Under the pieces are notes generated by a model. The model ran no database searches. It was not told the DNA's origin and saw only the letters and a program-made list of their open reading frames with translations. From contig JAKSDO010000011.1 in assembly GCA_022360055.1 (NCBI GenBank), positions 62,001-126,000 on the forward strand: 64,000 bases of DNA. The letters are read 5' to 3'. Shown here piece after piece: positions 18,378-27,538 of this stretch; the stretch's first letter is position 1, and each line of letters begins with the position of its first letter. Both the position numbers and the translations under genes were made by a program. This stretch comes from Cytophagales bacterium (lineage in GTDB: Bacteria; Bacteroidota; Bacteroidia; Cytophagales; Cyclobacteriaceae).

Positions 18378-21230
18378 TTACTTCACCTGGGTTACCGTAC
18401 CTGTTCTTTCGAAGGATGAACCTTCAATAAACCGACCTCGGAGGAGGTACGTAAATACGTTCAATTCCAGCTCCTCGCTCGTATTTTTATTGACCCCATG
18501 CCAGCCTACTTGATTGGCCTCGTCGAAACTATTCGTTTCATACATAACCTTCCCCCAGCGATTTACTATTTTAAATAAAAATCCGGAATCGTCGACATTA
18601 CTCCCATAAACCTTCACAACCTGATTTTCGCTGTTTTGAGCATTCGGATTAAATGCATTGGGGACATACAATACATCTTTCGAAAACACCTCAAGGACCT
18701 TGCTTCCGGAACCTTCGCAACCATTCAAGCTCACGCGCAGCTCTACCGTATATGCTCCGCCTTCGGCATACTCGGTAGATGCAATTGTGGCCGAACTTGA
18801 ATTTCCATCACCGAAATCCCAGCCATAGCTATCGTATCCATTATTGGATGGCGTAAACGTGATTTGCGTGTTGGTCAGCAAATCATTCTCCGGCGAAACC
18901 TCAAATTCTGCACTTATCTGTTCCATTACGGTTACTTCATCGCTGATTGTTTTTACGGCACATCCGTTATTTACCTCCGCATAGAAAACGATCGATCCGG
19001 TTTCATTTTCCGCCGGTGTATAGATGGCCGAAGTTGCATCCGTTGTCTGCAATAAACCTTTCCCTTCGGAAGACCATTTGATAGACATGTTATCGGTTTC
19101 GCCGATCAGGCTCAACTCAATATCTTCTGAAAAACATGAAATTTCGTCGGCTTTTATTTCCACCTGAATGCCGTCGGAACCATCGGATACTTCGACTGAG
19201 CCCTCTACGGCACCGATACAATTTGCATCCTCGACGTTTAACAAGGTATATGTTTTAAACCCCCCGGTACTAAATTCAAATCTCGACTCATCCGTCGTAA
19301 CGGTTGTCTCCGTTTCACCGTCCGTATAGGTAAATGTAAAAGGTGCGACGCCGGATAATTCGACCGATACGGTGACTTCCTCTTCATTGCAAACCACACC
19401 ACCTCCACTTATTAACGCCGCGGGCAACTCGAATTGCCCGATTTCCGCCACACCCTCCGCACTGTTTTCGCAATTTGCATCCGCAACCCCTGTAAGTTCA
19501 AAGGTTCCGGCTTCGCTCATGTCCAGGGAAAGCGTGTTCTCATCAGATTCGGCGACGAAATCCACACCGTTCAACGTATAATATACCGTCCAGGGGCCTG
19601 AGCCGGTAAGTAGAATATCGACATGAGCCTTCGAATCTCCGCATGAACTCTCAAAATCTTCAATTTGTGCAGAAGGTAATTCGTAGTGCTCAATATTGAA
19701 CGAAGATTCGAGATTTGCAGAGCAATGTTCGTTTGCTATCGAATTAAAGGCAATGTGTCCCGTATCAGAAATATTCAATTGAAATTCACTGGTTTCAATG
19801 GGTACCTGAACTTCATAGTCTCCTATGGTGTAATTCAGGGTCCACGGACCTTCTCCATTGAGATTCAAATCAAATACGGCGGAATTATCGCCGCAAATTC
19901 TGCCATTGCTTTCTATCGTTAAAGACGGGATTGCGTAATTTTGAATTTCTACAGCGCCTCCGACAAGCTCTCCGTCGCAATACTTATCGGTTACGGAGAT
20001 CAATTCGATTACCTGACCGATGGCGCCGAAAATCTCCAATTGATTTTCATAAATGTTATCGACCGTTCTTTCTTCATCGCCGATCCTATATGCCAGGGAG
20101 AACGGTGCCTCCCCTTCCAGGGAAACGATAAAACCACCGCTATCACTGCTTTCATCATTACAAATCACATCATCTTCGCTTAAGATGGCCTTCGGATTGG
20201 AGAAGTTAATGACAGCCTCTCCCTCGGCAATTCCGAACTTCGAGACATCCTTTACGGATATCAGCTTAATGGTATCTTTAATCATGGTCTCAAAAGTGTA
20301 TACTTCTTCCTCAATGCCACTTATTTCTACATCTTCGGATCCATTGTTATAAACTATTGTCCAGGGAGCTTTTCCGGTAAGCGCCACCTGAATGGTCGCG
20401 GGCGCATGCTCATCACAGAGTAGGGTATCTCCACTCAAAATTCCTGTTGGGACCTTGGCGACATCGGTCGTATCTATGGCTCCCGGGGTTGCGGTTATGT
20501 AAAATACGGCATCATTAAAATCTTCGTCGCCTTCCGGTCTTTTGTTATCCTCAAATCCCAATAAAAATCTATTTTCCTGCTCATTGCTCAACAATATCGT
20601 TTGCTGCATATATTCGCTCGTCGTATAGGTGTTGAAATGCGAATCTGTAAAAATCATATGAGAGGCAAGGCATATCGTATCGCCCACCCAACCTTTTGCA
20701 ATTAAAAAATATCCGATTCCCGTGTTTTCGGGAAATTGTCCGAGGAATATCTTATCGCCCGGCTTGATTACATCCGGTTGAGAAACATTGGGAAAAAGAA
20801 TGACCAGGCTATCGATATCATATACAGTTGCCGGAGGATTATTTAAATCATAGGCATAATAGCCAAGTGTATTTTTCCATCCGGCACCTTCATGTACCAT
20901 GGTCAAATAAACCTCACTCGCTTCCTTCAACTCGGTATTTAGCTGTATATGATCGCCAAAATAGTCTTGGTTTGACGCGACAAAATTCACCGTTTCCGGC
21001 AAGGTATTTTTAACAAAATTGATAAGCGCTTGCGAAACTTCATCGCTGGCAGGATCCATGTACCCCGGAGTTCCGTTGGCATCCCAGTTCCCGAGGAATC
21101 TGAATTTTGCATTCAGCTCGTCATTTACGGAATCGCAAGCTGTCGATTGACCGAAAACCTGGCTGCTGCCGGTAGCTAAGAGCAATATGAGGCTCGCCAG
21201 TTTTATGTTGCGGTAGATATAACTTATCAT
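18378..21230 (-). CDS. Large secreted repeat protein with type B (gliding-associated) C-terminal domain
   Basis: 950 residues. Signal peptide to about residue 28. An N-terminal DUF4114-like region contains LGFEDNKRPEGDEDFNDAVF (about 225-250). Five tandem modules of roughly 85-90 residues follow, each with a G-x-x-P-[WF] core: GKAPWTIVY, GEAPFSLAY, GEGPWTLNY, GSGPWTVYY and GVAPFTFTY, most with a paired cysteine. Then comes a PKD-like domain (YGWDFGDGNSSSATI) and the type IX sorting domain (VLYVPNAFNPN, FKIVNRWGKVMYE). It is expected on the cell surface or released, as an adhesin or motility factor. First gene of the operon with PorP/SprF and OmpA proteins. Ligand unknown. Confidence 0.9.
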   Translation of the reverse strand: MISYIYRNIKLASLILLLATGSSQVFGQSTACDSVNDELNAKFRFLGNWDANGTPGYMDPASDEVSQALINFVKNTLPETVNFVASNQDYFGDHIQLNTELKEASEVYLTMVHEGAGWKNTLGYYAYDLNNPPATVYDIDSLVILFPNVSQPDVIKPGDKIFLGQFPENTGIGYFLIAKGWVGDTICLASHMIFTDSHFNTYTTSEYMQQTILLSNEQENRFLLGFEDNKRPEGDEDFNDAVFYITATPGAIDTTDVAKVPTGILSGDTLLCDEHAPATIQVALTGKAPWTIVYNNGSEDVEISGIEEEVYTFETMIKDTIKLISVKDVSKFGIAEGEAVINFSNPKAILSEDDVICNDESSDSGGFIVSLEGEAPFSLAYRIGDEERTVDNIYENQLEIFGAIGQVIELISVTDKYCDGELVGGAVEIQNYAIPSLTIESNGRICGDNSAVFDLNLNGEGPWTLNYTIGDYEVQVPIETSEFQLNISDTGHIAFNSIANEHCSANLESSFNIEHYELPSAQIEDFESSCGDSKAHVDILLTGSGPWTVYYTLNGVDFVAESDENTLSLDMSEAGTFELTGVADANCENSAEGVAEIGQFELPAALISGGGVVCNEEEVTVSVELSGVAPFTFTYTDGETETTVTTDESRFEFSTGGFKTYTLLNVEDANCIGAVEGSVEVSDGSDGIQVEIKADEISCFSEDIELSLIGETDNMSIKWSSEGKGLLQTTDATSAIYTPAENETGSIVFYAEVNNGCAVKTISDEVTVMEQISAEFEVSPENDLLTNTQITFTPSNNGYDSYGWDFGDGNSSSATIASTEYAEGGAYTVELRVSLNGCEGSGSKVLEVFSKDVLYVPNAFNPNAQNSENQVVKVYGSNVDDSGFLFKIVNRWGKVMYETNSFDEANQVGWHGVNKNTSEELELNVFTYLLRGRFIEGSSFERTGTVTQVK

Positions 21231-21664
21231 TGGTTTAATGATTTTGGTTCAATTATGAGCTTAGTACAAACTTCATGGAGTTGCCCAGGAATAGTGCTTG
21301 AAAAATGAGAAGTATACTCGCCTCAAAAAACAGGACATTTCTATTCCTGACAAAGATAGCTCTCATGTTGATTATTTTAATCTAACTAGTTTCAAAAATA
21401 AAAGTTTTATAAATAAAACACAATTATTTGTAGAAAAAATTATATTTTTTATTTCATTTTATTATCTTTTCATAAATTTCTAATGCATGTAATTGGTAAC
21501 CGCTTTTTGAAATAATTTTTAAAAATGGGTAAATGCCCGAATTTGGAATTTAAGATCGTTCCGCATACTCGTCGATAAGGTGATCAAACTGCTATTATTA
21601 ACAATTTCAAAACACCGGGATCGTTGAATTTGTTTCGTCAAAGGGCCGATTCTTCAATTTTTGA
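21231..21664. other. AT-rich intergenic region
   Basis: 434 bp, strongly A/T-rich from about 21350 to 21530. It must hold the leftward promoter of the surface-protein operon. The 61-codon plus-strand frame at 21298-21483 is low-complexity and not credible. No repeat or terminator was recognised. Confidence 0.5.
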
Positions 21665-22246
21665 TCACAACAGAGCAAGGTTTTTCTTTAACAGAGGATA
21701 GAGTATCTTCTTGCCATAAGGCGTATGGTATTTATGAGCCTCAACAAATTCTTTACTTTTTTTCGTCCAGGCGTCCGGAGTGATCTTTATATTCTGATAA
21801 GTAAGCTCACGTAATAGAAGTTCGGATTTTTCAAAAAACTTCTCGCTGGATAGATGAAACAGATCCGCATCACATAGAATCTCTTCCAGTATGTTTTGGG
21901 GCTTCTGAGGGATCTTTGTCGCCAGTATGCAATTTGCGATTTGCCGTCTTACCTCCTGCTTGACATGTTCTTTTGCGAGATATCTTTGGGCGATTTCCAC
22001 ACTTGCTTCCTCGTGGTTTTCGCAACCGAGATAATACCCCGTATCATGAAACCAGGCGGCGACAACCACGGTTTCCAGCTCTTTATCCGAAATCCGGCAT
22101 TTGCTTCCGATAAGGACGCACGCGTCTACGACCTCCAGGGTGTGATCAATATTATGATAGCAAATTTTTTCCGTGAAATTATCGCCGATAAATCCGGCGA
22201 CGTATTCCTTTGTTCGCTCTATTAAAGGTGTACTAAATCTAACCAA
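21665..22246 (-). CDS. HD-domain metal-dependent phosphohydrolase
   Basis: 193 residues. HD superfamily motifs: YHNIDHTLEVV (His31, His35), AAWFHDTGYYLG (His67-Asp68), NHEEASVEIA, and LCDADLFHL further on. Such proteins hydrolyse nucleotides, cyclic nucleotides or phosphomonoesters with divalent metals; the short length and lack of a sensor or synthetase domain rule out Rel/SpoT. Similar stand-alone proteins in Bacteroidota have no assigned substrate. Monocistronic, divergent from the gene at 22470. Confidence 0.8.
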   Translation of the reverse strand: MVRFSTPLIERTKEYVAGFIGDNFTEKICYHNIDHTLEVVDACVLIGSKCRISDKELETVVVAAWFHDTGYYLGCENHEEASVEIAQRYLAKEHVKQEVRRQIANCILATKIPQKPQNILEEILCDADLFHLSSEKFFEKSELLLRELTYQNIKITPDAWTKKSKEFVEAHKYHTPYGKKILYPLLKKNLALL

Positions 22247-22469
22247 ACTATCACTGAAAATGCTAAAAACGACTAAGTATTAACGTTGCCTTTTTAAACG
22301 TAAAACTTAAAAAATAGATTTGACTATTTCTTCATCTACGACATCCGGAAAGATGCGATGAAAAATTAAATGCGGATCCCACGCGTTTGCTGCAGCGCTT
22401 TCGAAAATCAAAAATCAGTAATTTTACCAATAGAATAATGATAATTGTTAACTTGGATTTTTATGTGAA

Positions 22470-23387
22470 TTGATGTCATTGAAATTAATGTTAAAAAGTA
22501 GAAAGATACTTATTATGGCAATTATGATTCTCTTCCTGAGCACGCTTTCATTATATTATTTCAACACCTACTACGCACCCTATGATGCGCACGTGTACAA
22601 ATTGAAACTTGATGGTCGGGAGATCGATCTGAATCATCCAAGGGAGCGCTGGGATTTACCGAAAGAGTTGGAAGAAATTTCAGGGCTTTCCTTTTACCGA
22701 AACAATAAGCTGGCATGTGTACAGGATGAGGATGGTATTTTTTACATCTATGATTTAAAGAAAAAAGAGATTTCAAGAAAGCATCAATTTGGTGAAAAAG
22801 GAGATTACGAAGGTGTTGAAGTAGTTCATGATACTGCCTATGTCCTAAAAAGTAACGGGGATATTTTTCAATTCAAAGTCACTAAAAAGGACATTGGAGA
22901 TGTTTTTAAACTAAAAACCGATCTCACGAAAAAAAATGATTCCGAAGGATTAGGCTTCCATAAGGATTTTGAAGAATTATTGATTGCGTGCAAAGAAGAG
23001 CCCGGAACCGATAAAGTAGAAATCGAAAAAAGCAGATCCGTCTACCGGATTACTTTGAACGACAAAAGATTCAAGAAAAAGCCAAAATTTGTTATAGACG
23101 GAAAATCTTATAACAGAATGCTCGATGAAAAGGGATTGAGCAAAAAGAAACATAAGCCTTTTAAACCAAGTGGAGTAGCCGTTGATCCCAAAACCAATTA
23201 TACATACGTGATCGGCACGGTAGGAAAAATGATGGTTATCTTAAATGATTCAGGGGAAATAGAAGATTTGATCCCCATGAATCCCAAAGTTTTCTGGCAA
23301 CCGGAAGGAATTTGCTTTAGCCCCGACGGCGATTTGTATATTTCTTCGGAAGGAATAGACAAAAAAGGTTATATCCTAAAGTTTTAA
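22470..23387 (+). CDS. SdiA-regulated-like membrane-anchored beta-propeller protein
   Basis: 305 residues from 22470; ATGs at 22473 and 22488 are also possible. One N-terminal transmembrane or signal-anchor segment (about residues 10-31). The rest is repeated beta-strand blades such as EEISGLSFYRNNKLACVQDE, KPSGVAVDPKTNYTYVIGT and QPEGICFSPDGDLYISSEG, typical of the SdiA-regulated/esterase-like propeller family. Expected in the periplasm, attached to the inner membrane. Biochemical role unknown. The phzF gene starts three bases after its stop codon, so the two share a transcript. Confidence 0.72.
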   Translation: MMSLKLMLKSRKILIMAIMILFLSTLSLYYFNTYYAPYDAHVYKLKLDGREIDLNHPRERWDLPKELEEISGLSFYRNNKLACVQDEDGIFYIYDLKKKEISRKHQFGEKGDYEGVEVVHDTAYVLKSNGDIFQFKVTKKDIGDVFKLKTDLTKKNDSEGLGFHKDFEELLIACKEEPGTDKVEIEKSRSVYRITLNDKRFKKKPKFVIDGKSYNRMLDEKGLSKKKHKPFKPSGVAVDPKTNYTYVIGTVGKMMVILNDSGEIEDLIPMNPKVFWQPEGICFSPDGDLYISSEGIDKKGYILKF

Positions 23388-23389
23388 GT

Positions 23390-24163
23390 ATGAAAATTTA
23401 CCAAGTAGACGCATTTACCGAGAATATCTTTGGGGGGAATCCCGCGGCAATTTGCCCTTTGGACGGTTGGTTGCCGGATCAAATGATGCAGCAAATAGCT
23501 ATGGAGAACAACCTGTCGGAAACGGCCTTTTTTGTTAAGAACGGCCGGGAATTCCATATCAGATGGTTTACCCCTGAGATGGAAATTGACCTCTGTGGTC
23601 ATGCTACATTGGCATCAGCGCATGTCATTTTTGATTATTTGAATTATCATGAAAAAATGATCCGTTTTACATACGCTGCCGGAAATCTTTTGGTAACTAA
23701 AAGCCGTGATATGCTGTCCATGGACTTCCCGTCTGTAAAATCCCGTCCGCATCAGCTTACGGACGAGATACGCAGTTGCTTTGATATACCTCCAAGAGAA
23801 ATTTATAAAGCAAGGGACCTCATGGTAGTTTTTAATTCTGAAAAGGATATTCGCCACATCAGGCCAAATCTCGCGAAATTATCCGATTTAGATGCATTGG
23901 GCATAATCGTAACCGCACCCGGAGATCAGGTAGACTTTGTTTCTCGTTTTTTTGCTCCTCGAGCCGGGATCAATGAAGATCCGGTAACTGGTTCGGCACA
24001 CTGTATGTTGATCCCTTATTGGGCGGAGCGGTTAAACAAAAATCAAATGAACGCATTGCAGCTATCAAAAAGAGTTGGAGCGCTCACTTGTGAAAATAGA
24101 GGGAGCAGGGTTTGGATTGCCGGTAAAGCCATCACCTATATGATTGGAGATATCTTGATTTAA
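23390..24163 (+). CDS. PhzF family isomerase
   Basis: 257 residues, diaminopimelate-epimerase-like fold. Family motifs: YQVDAFTENIFGGNPAAIC at the N-terminus, NNLSETAFF with the catalytic glutamate (about residue 45), DLCGHATLASAHV, and GINEDPVTGSAHCML. PhzF of phenazine synthesis isomerises a dihydroanthranilate, but the many stand-alone homologues have unknown substrates. No phenazine genes are nearby, so that function should not be assumed. Co-transcribed with the upstream propeller gene. Confidence 0.87.
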   Translation: MKIYQVDAFTENIFGGNPAAICPLDGWLPDQMMQQIAMENNLSETAFFVKNGREFHIRWFTPEMEIDLCGHATLASAHVIFDYLNYHEKMIRFTYAAGNLLVTKSRDMLSMDFPSVKSRPHQLTDEIRSCFDIPPREIYKARDLMVVFNSEKDIRHIRPNLAKLSDLDALGIIVTAPGDQVDFVSRFFAPRAGINEDPVTGSAHCMLIPYWAERLNKNQMNALQLSKRVGALTCENRGSRVWIAGKAITYMIGDILI

Positions 24164-24192
24164 TGGCCGACGGGTCAATATATGAATACGAA

Positions 24193-24224
24193 TTGTTTAG
24201 TAAAATTTTAATTACCTATTTTTG
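24193..24224 (+). promoter_or_regulatory. Bacteroidota-type promoter of fabI-ispE
   Basis: TTG at 24193-24195 (-33 element) and TATTTTTG at 24217-24224 (-7 element, TAnnTTTG), 21 bases apart. This matches the housekeeping promoter pattern known from Bacteroides and Flavobacterium. Transcription would start near 24231, leaving about 23 bases before the fabI ATG at 24254. Confidence 0.65.
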
Positions 24225-24253
24225 TACGCTCAAAATTCAACAACTTATATACG

Positions 24254-25093
24254 ATGGCTTATAACTTATTAAAAGGGAAGAAAGGAATTATATTCGGAGC
24301 TTTGGATGAAAAGTCTATAGCCTGGCTGACTGCCGAGAAAATCCACGAAGAAGGCGGAGAATTTGTTCTCACCAATGCGCCTATTGCGATGAGGATGGGA
24401 AAAATCAATGAATTGGCTGAGAAGTGCGGCAGTAGGGTGATCCCGGCAGATGCCACCTCGCTCGACGACATAAAGAACCTCTATGAAGAATCCCTGGATG
24501 TGCTGGGCGGAAAAATCGATTTTATTCTTCATTCCATTGGAATGAGCCCTAACGTCAGAAAAGGCCGCGATTATGGAGATCTAAACTATGAGTGGTTTTT
24601 AAAAACGCTTGATGTTTCAGCATTATCTTTTCACAAAGTGATGCAATTGGCTGAAAAAATGGATATAATGAATAAATGGGGATCGATTATAGCGCTCTCA
24701 TACATAGCTGCGCAAAGAACGTTCCCGGATTATTCGGATATGGCCCAAGCCAAAGCGGTCCTTGAATCGATCGCGAGAAGTTACGGATATCGAATGGCCA
24801 GAAACAAAAAAGTGAGGGTGAATACGATATCGCAATCACCGACCGTGACTACTGCAGGTACCGGAGTCACTGGTTTTGATATTTTTCACGATTTTGCCAA
24901 CAAAATGTCACCTCTTGGAAATGCTGATGCGGAATCCTGCGCTGAATATATTGTTGCGATGTTCTCAGACTTTACGAAAATGGTAACCATGCAAAACTTA
25001 ATGCATGACGGTGGATTTTCCCATTCGGGCATCACGTATGAAGTAATAGATTATTTAAAAGGTATCGAGAACAATTCTTCCGGGAAAAGGTAG
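24254..25093 (+). CDS. fabI: Enoyl-[acyl-carrier-protein] reductase
   Basis: 279 residues. Short-chain dehydrogenase fold of the FabI type: nucleotide site KKGIIFGALDEKSIAW, HSIGMSP, and the catalytic pair in SYIAAQRTFPDYSDMAQAKA, where the Tyr and Lys are spaced Y-x6-K. It performs the NADH-dependent last reduction of each fatty-acid elongation cycle and is the usual target of triclosan-type inhibitors. First gene of a two-gene operon with ispE, which begins three bases after its stop codon. Confidence 0.95.
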   Translation: MAYNLLKGKKGIIFGALDEKSIAWLTAEKIHEEGGEFVLTNAPIAMRMGKINELAEKCGSRVIPADATSLDDIKNLYEESLDVLGGKIDFILHSIGMSPNVRKGRDYGDLNYEWFLKTLDVSALSFHKVMQLAEKMDIMNKWGSIIALSYIAAQRTFPDYSDMAQAKAVLESIARSYGYRMARNKKVRVNTISQSPTVTTAGTGVTGFDIFHDFANKMSPLGNADAESCAEYIVAMFSDFTKMVTMQNLMHDGGFSHSGITYEVIDYLKGIENNSSGKR

Positions 25094-25096
25094 CAA

Positions 25097-25900
25097 ATGA
25101 TTGTATTTCCAAATGCCAAGATCAATCTTGGGCTAAACATTCTCCGCAAGAGATCAGATGGGTATCATGAATTGGAAACATGTTTCTACCCGGTTTTATG
25201 GCGCGATGCATTGGAAATTATTGATTCTGATAAAACGCACATAACTACAACAGGAATCGAACTCCCTGATGAAGGTGAAAATATCGTTCTAAAGGCATTC
25301 CATTTGTTAAAGAAGGATTTTGACCTGCCGCCGATTCGGATTCATTTGCACAAATCAATCCCGATCGGCGCCGGACTTGGCGGTGGTTCCGCAGATGCAG
25401 CTTTTATGCTCAAACTGCTGAACGAAAAGTATATGCTGGGAATCACGCACAATGATCTGCTGAAATACGCCACCCGGCTCGGTGCGGATTGTGCGTTTTT
25501 TCTTGAAAACAGACCGTTGCTTGCGTCTGGGATAGGCGAGCGATTTTCCGAATTGAAATTTTCGTTAGACGAAAAACATATTGTTCTGGTATATCCGAAT
25601 ATTCATATTTCGACGAAAGAGGCGTATTCAAACATTGTGCCCAAAAACCCTTCGGTAAGGATAAAAGATGTTTTGGAAAACCACCCGATCGAAAATTGGG
25701 AAGGACTGTTAACAAACGATTTTGAAGCGCCGCTTTTTAAAAAATACCCGATTCTAAAAAACCTAAAAGAGCAGTTGTACGATTCGGGGGGCGTTTATGC
25801 TTCAATGTCCGGGTCCGGCTCCTGCATGTTTGGTATTTTCGACAGAATGCCTGCATTGAGTTTTCCGGACGATTTTAAAATATGGGCGGGCGGATTTTAA
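25097..25900 (+). CDS. ispE: 4-diphosphocytidyl-2-C-methyl-D-erythritol kinase
   Basis: 267 residues. GHMP kinase with N-terminal FPNAKINLGLNILRKRSDGYH (with the catalytic lysine) and the ATP-binding loop PIGAGLGGGSADAAFML near residue 95; a C-terminal SMSGSGSCMFGIF loop is also typical. It phosphorylates CDP-methylerythritol in the MEP isoprenoid pathway, upstream of IspH, whose gene is in the carotenoid operon at 13.9 kb. Co-transcribed with fabI. Its last four bases overlap the convergent PAP2 gene. Confidence 0.95.
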   Translation: MIVFPNAKINLGLNILRKRSDGYHELETCFYPVLWRDALEIIDSDKTHITTTGIELPDEGENIVLKAFHLLKKDFDLPPIRIHLHKSIPIGAGLGGGSADAAFMLKLLNEKYMLGITHNDLLKYATRLGADCAFFLENRPLLASGIGERFSELKFSLDEKHIVLVYPNIHISTKEAYSNIVPKNPSVRIKDVLENHPIENWEGLLTNDFEAPLFKKYPILKNLKEQLYDSGGVYASMSGSGSCMFGIFDRMPALSFPDDFKIWAGGF

Positions 25901-26568
25901 CTTCGTTTTTTGAATGTTGTCCTCCATGAATTGCGGGTTAGTCTTTCCCATTGACTGCCGGAAAAAATCGATTCTGCAAAATATAGACCGAGCAATACGG
26001 ACAATACACCGAAAACAGCTCCGAAATACACATCAACAATAAAGTGTTGAAGCAGGTATACCCTGGAAAATCCTACGAAAAATGCGAGCAAAAACAAAAC
26101 TAGTGAGACAATTTGCCTATTATTGTTTACTAAGACAAACACAAGAGCAAATAGGGCAAACCCGGTGGCCGCATGACCGGACGGAAATGTGTTTGAGCTG
26201 TGTACATCTACGCCATCCACTAAATACAGATCGACGTTATCCCCAAAAAATGCCAGTGGCCGCTCCAATCCTTTGAAAATCCATCGCTTAAAAATGGAAA
26301 CAAAAACGGCCTGCAAAATGATTGAAAAAGCGGTCAGTATAGCTGCGGAATATCTGATAAATAACAACGAAATCAGTAAGATACCTAAAAAGACACCATC
26401 TCCCAGATGCGTAATATATTTAAAAAAAAGATCGAGGATGGGATAATGATTTTGATTTATCAGCAACTCAATTTCGCCCTTTGGGAAAAATACAACCGGA
26501 TATAAACAGATTATGGACGAGCCAATGCAGAGAATCATAAAATTTGAACGGGCAAAATCTTTTGTCAT
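25897..26568 (-). CDS. PAP2 family membrane phosphatase
   Basis: 223 residues with about five to six hydrophobic segments. Type-2 phosphatidic acid phosphatase motifs: an ERPLAFF segment (motif 1 region), SSNTFPSGHAATGF (motif 2, catalytic His) and GFSRVYLLQHFIVDV (motif 3). Substrate could be undecaprenyl diphosphate, phosphatidic acid or phosphatidylglycerophosphate. The lysine-to-RP spacing in motif 1 is longer than in the textbook KX6RP pattern. Inner membrane with the active site facing the periplasm. It starts 100 bp downstream of the eamA stop and may be read through from that operon. Confidence 0.88.
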   Translation of the reverse strand: MTKDFARSNFMILCIGSSIICLYPVVFFPKGEIELLINQNHYPILDLFFKYITHLGDGVFLGILLISLLFIRYSAAILTAFSIILQAVFVSIFKRWIFKGLERPLAFFGDNVDLYLVDGVDVHSSNTFPSGHAATGFALFALVFVLVNNNRQIVSLVLFLLAFFVGFSRVYLLQHFIVDVYFGAVFGVLSVLLGLYFAESIFSGSQWERLTRNSWRTTFKKRS

Positions 26569-26668
26569 CGGATTAAAATATTCTCAGTTTTTCAAAAATA
26601 CTTGTTTTTCTTATGCAAGAAAATTTCACCTTAAATTATCGGGTTCAAGATACTTCCGGTGGTAAAAT

Positions 26669-27538
26669 CTATTGAGAAAAAGGATGTGCAAGCACCGATA
26701 CCAGAATGATAATAGCACCGATATAAAATCCAAAATGCATCTTTTCATTTTCGCCAAAGATCAAAACGGCCAGGATAATGCCATAAACAGGTTCGAGGTT
26801 TATAGTCAGGTTTATAGTAAAAGCAGAAATCTTTTTCATCAAACCAATGGACGCCGCGTACGCATAGACCGTACATACCAAGGCCAACAGCATAATGTAG
26901 ATCAAATCCGAAATTGATAAATTTAAGTTTAGCTGATGATACTCCGCAAAAGTCATGAAATATAAGGGGAAAAATAAAGCGATCGAAAAACAAGCGCCTA
27001 CCATTTCATAAAATGTGACCGTCTGGTGGTGAAGCATCTTGGCAAACCGGCCGTTAATTACAGTAAAAAGCGCTGCGAGAAATGCAGATATCAGTGCCAG
27101 AAACAAGCCCAACGCGTGGTCAAACTCAAAATGAAAAATTATGTAAAGCCCAAATATCACGATTATCCCGAGAAAAACTTCGTACCATTTGATCCGGGTT
27201 TTTAGTACCACCGGCTCTAAAAAGCTGGTCCAGAAAGAAGTGGTAGCCATACCGGCAAGACATACCGAGGCGGTCGATATCCTTGCAGAAGTAAAAAAAA
27301 GAATCCAGTGTCCTGCAATTAGAACCCCTGTAAAGAGTAGTTTTAAAGTCTGGGTTTTCCCGACATGAAACGACAGATTCTTATAACACATTAAAAGACC
27401 AAGTCCGATTGAAGCAATCAGGGTTCTGTAAAAAACAACCTCAACCGGTGGAATGGAAATAAGAAGACCAAGTATCGCTGTAAATCCCCAAATCAGGACC
27501 AGGAGGTGCAGGTGAAGATAATCCTTAAATCCGGGCAT
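26669..27538 (-). CDS. EamA family (DMT superfamily) transporter
   Basis: 289 residues from the ATG at 27538 (MPGFKDYLHLHLLVLIWGF). Ten hydrophobic helices in two halves of five are expected, the standard EamA layout; ISTASVCLAGMATTSFWTS and INLTINLEPVYGIILAVLIF are typical helix sequences. It is probably an exporter or importer of amino acids or other small metabolites; substrate not predictable. Its start codon overlaps the lptF stop as TAATG, so translation is coupled to it. Confidence 0.87.
   Translation of the reverse strand: MPGFKDYLHLHLLVLIWGFTAILGLLISIPPVEVVFYRTLIASIGLGLLMCYKNLSFHVGKTQTLKLLFTGVLIAGHWILFFTSARISTASVCLAGMATTSFWTSFLEPVVLKTRIKWYEVFLGIIVIFGLYIIFHFEFDHALGLFLALISAFLAALFTVINGRFAKMLHHQTVTFYEMVGACFSIALFFPLYFMTFAEYHQLNLNLSISDLIYIMLLALVCTVYAYAASIGLMKKISAFTINLTINLEPVYGIILAVLIFGENEKMHFGFYIGAIIILVSVLAHPFSQ

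Noticed and set aside
23390..24163. Phenazine biosynthesis from the PhzF homologue
   Set aside because: No other phz genes are present; stand-alone PhzF-like isomerases are widespread with other roles.
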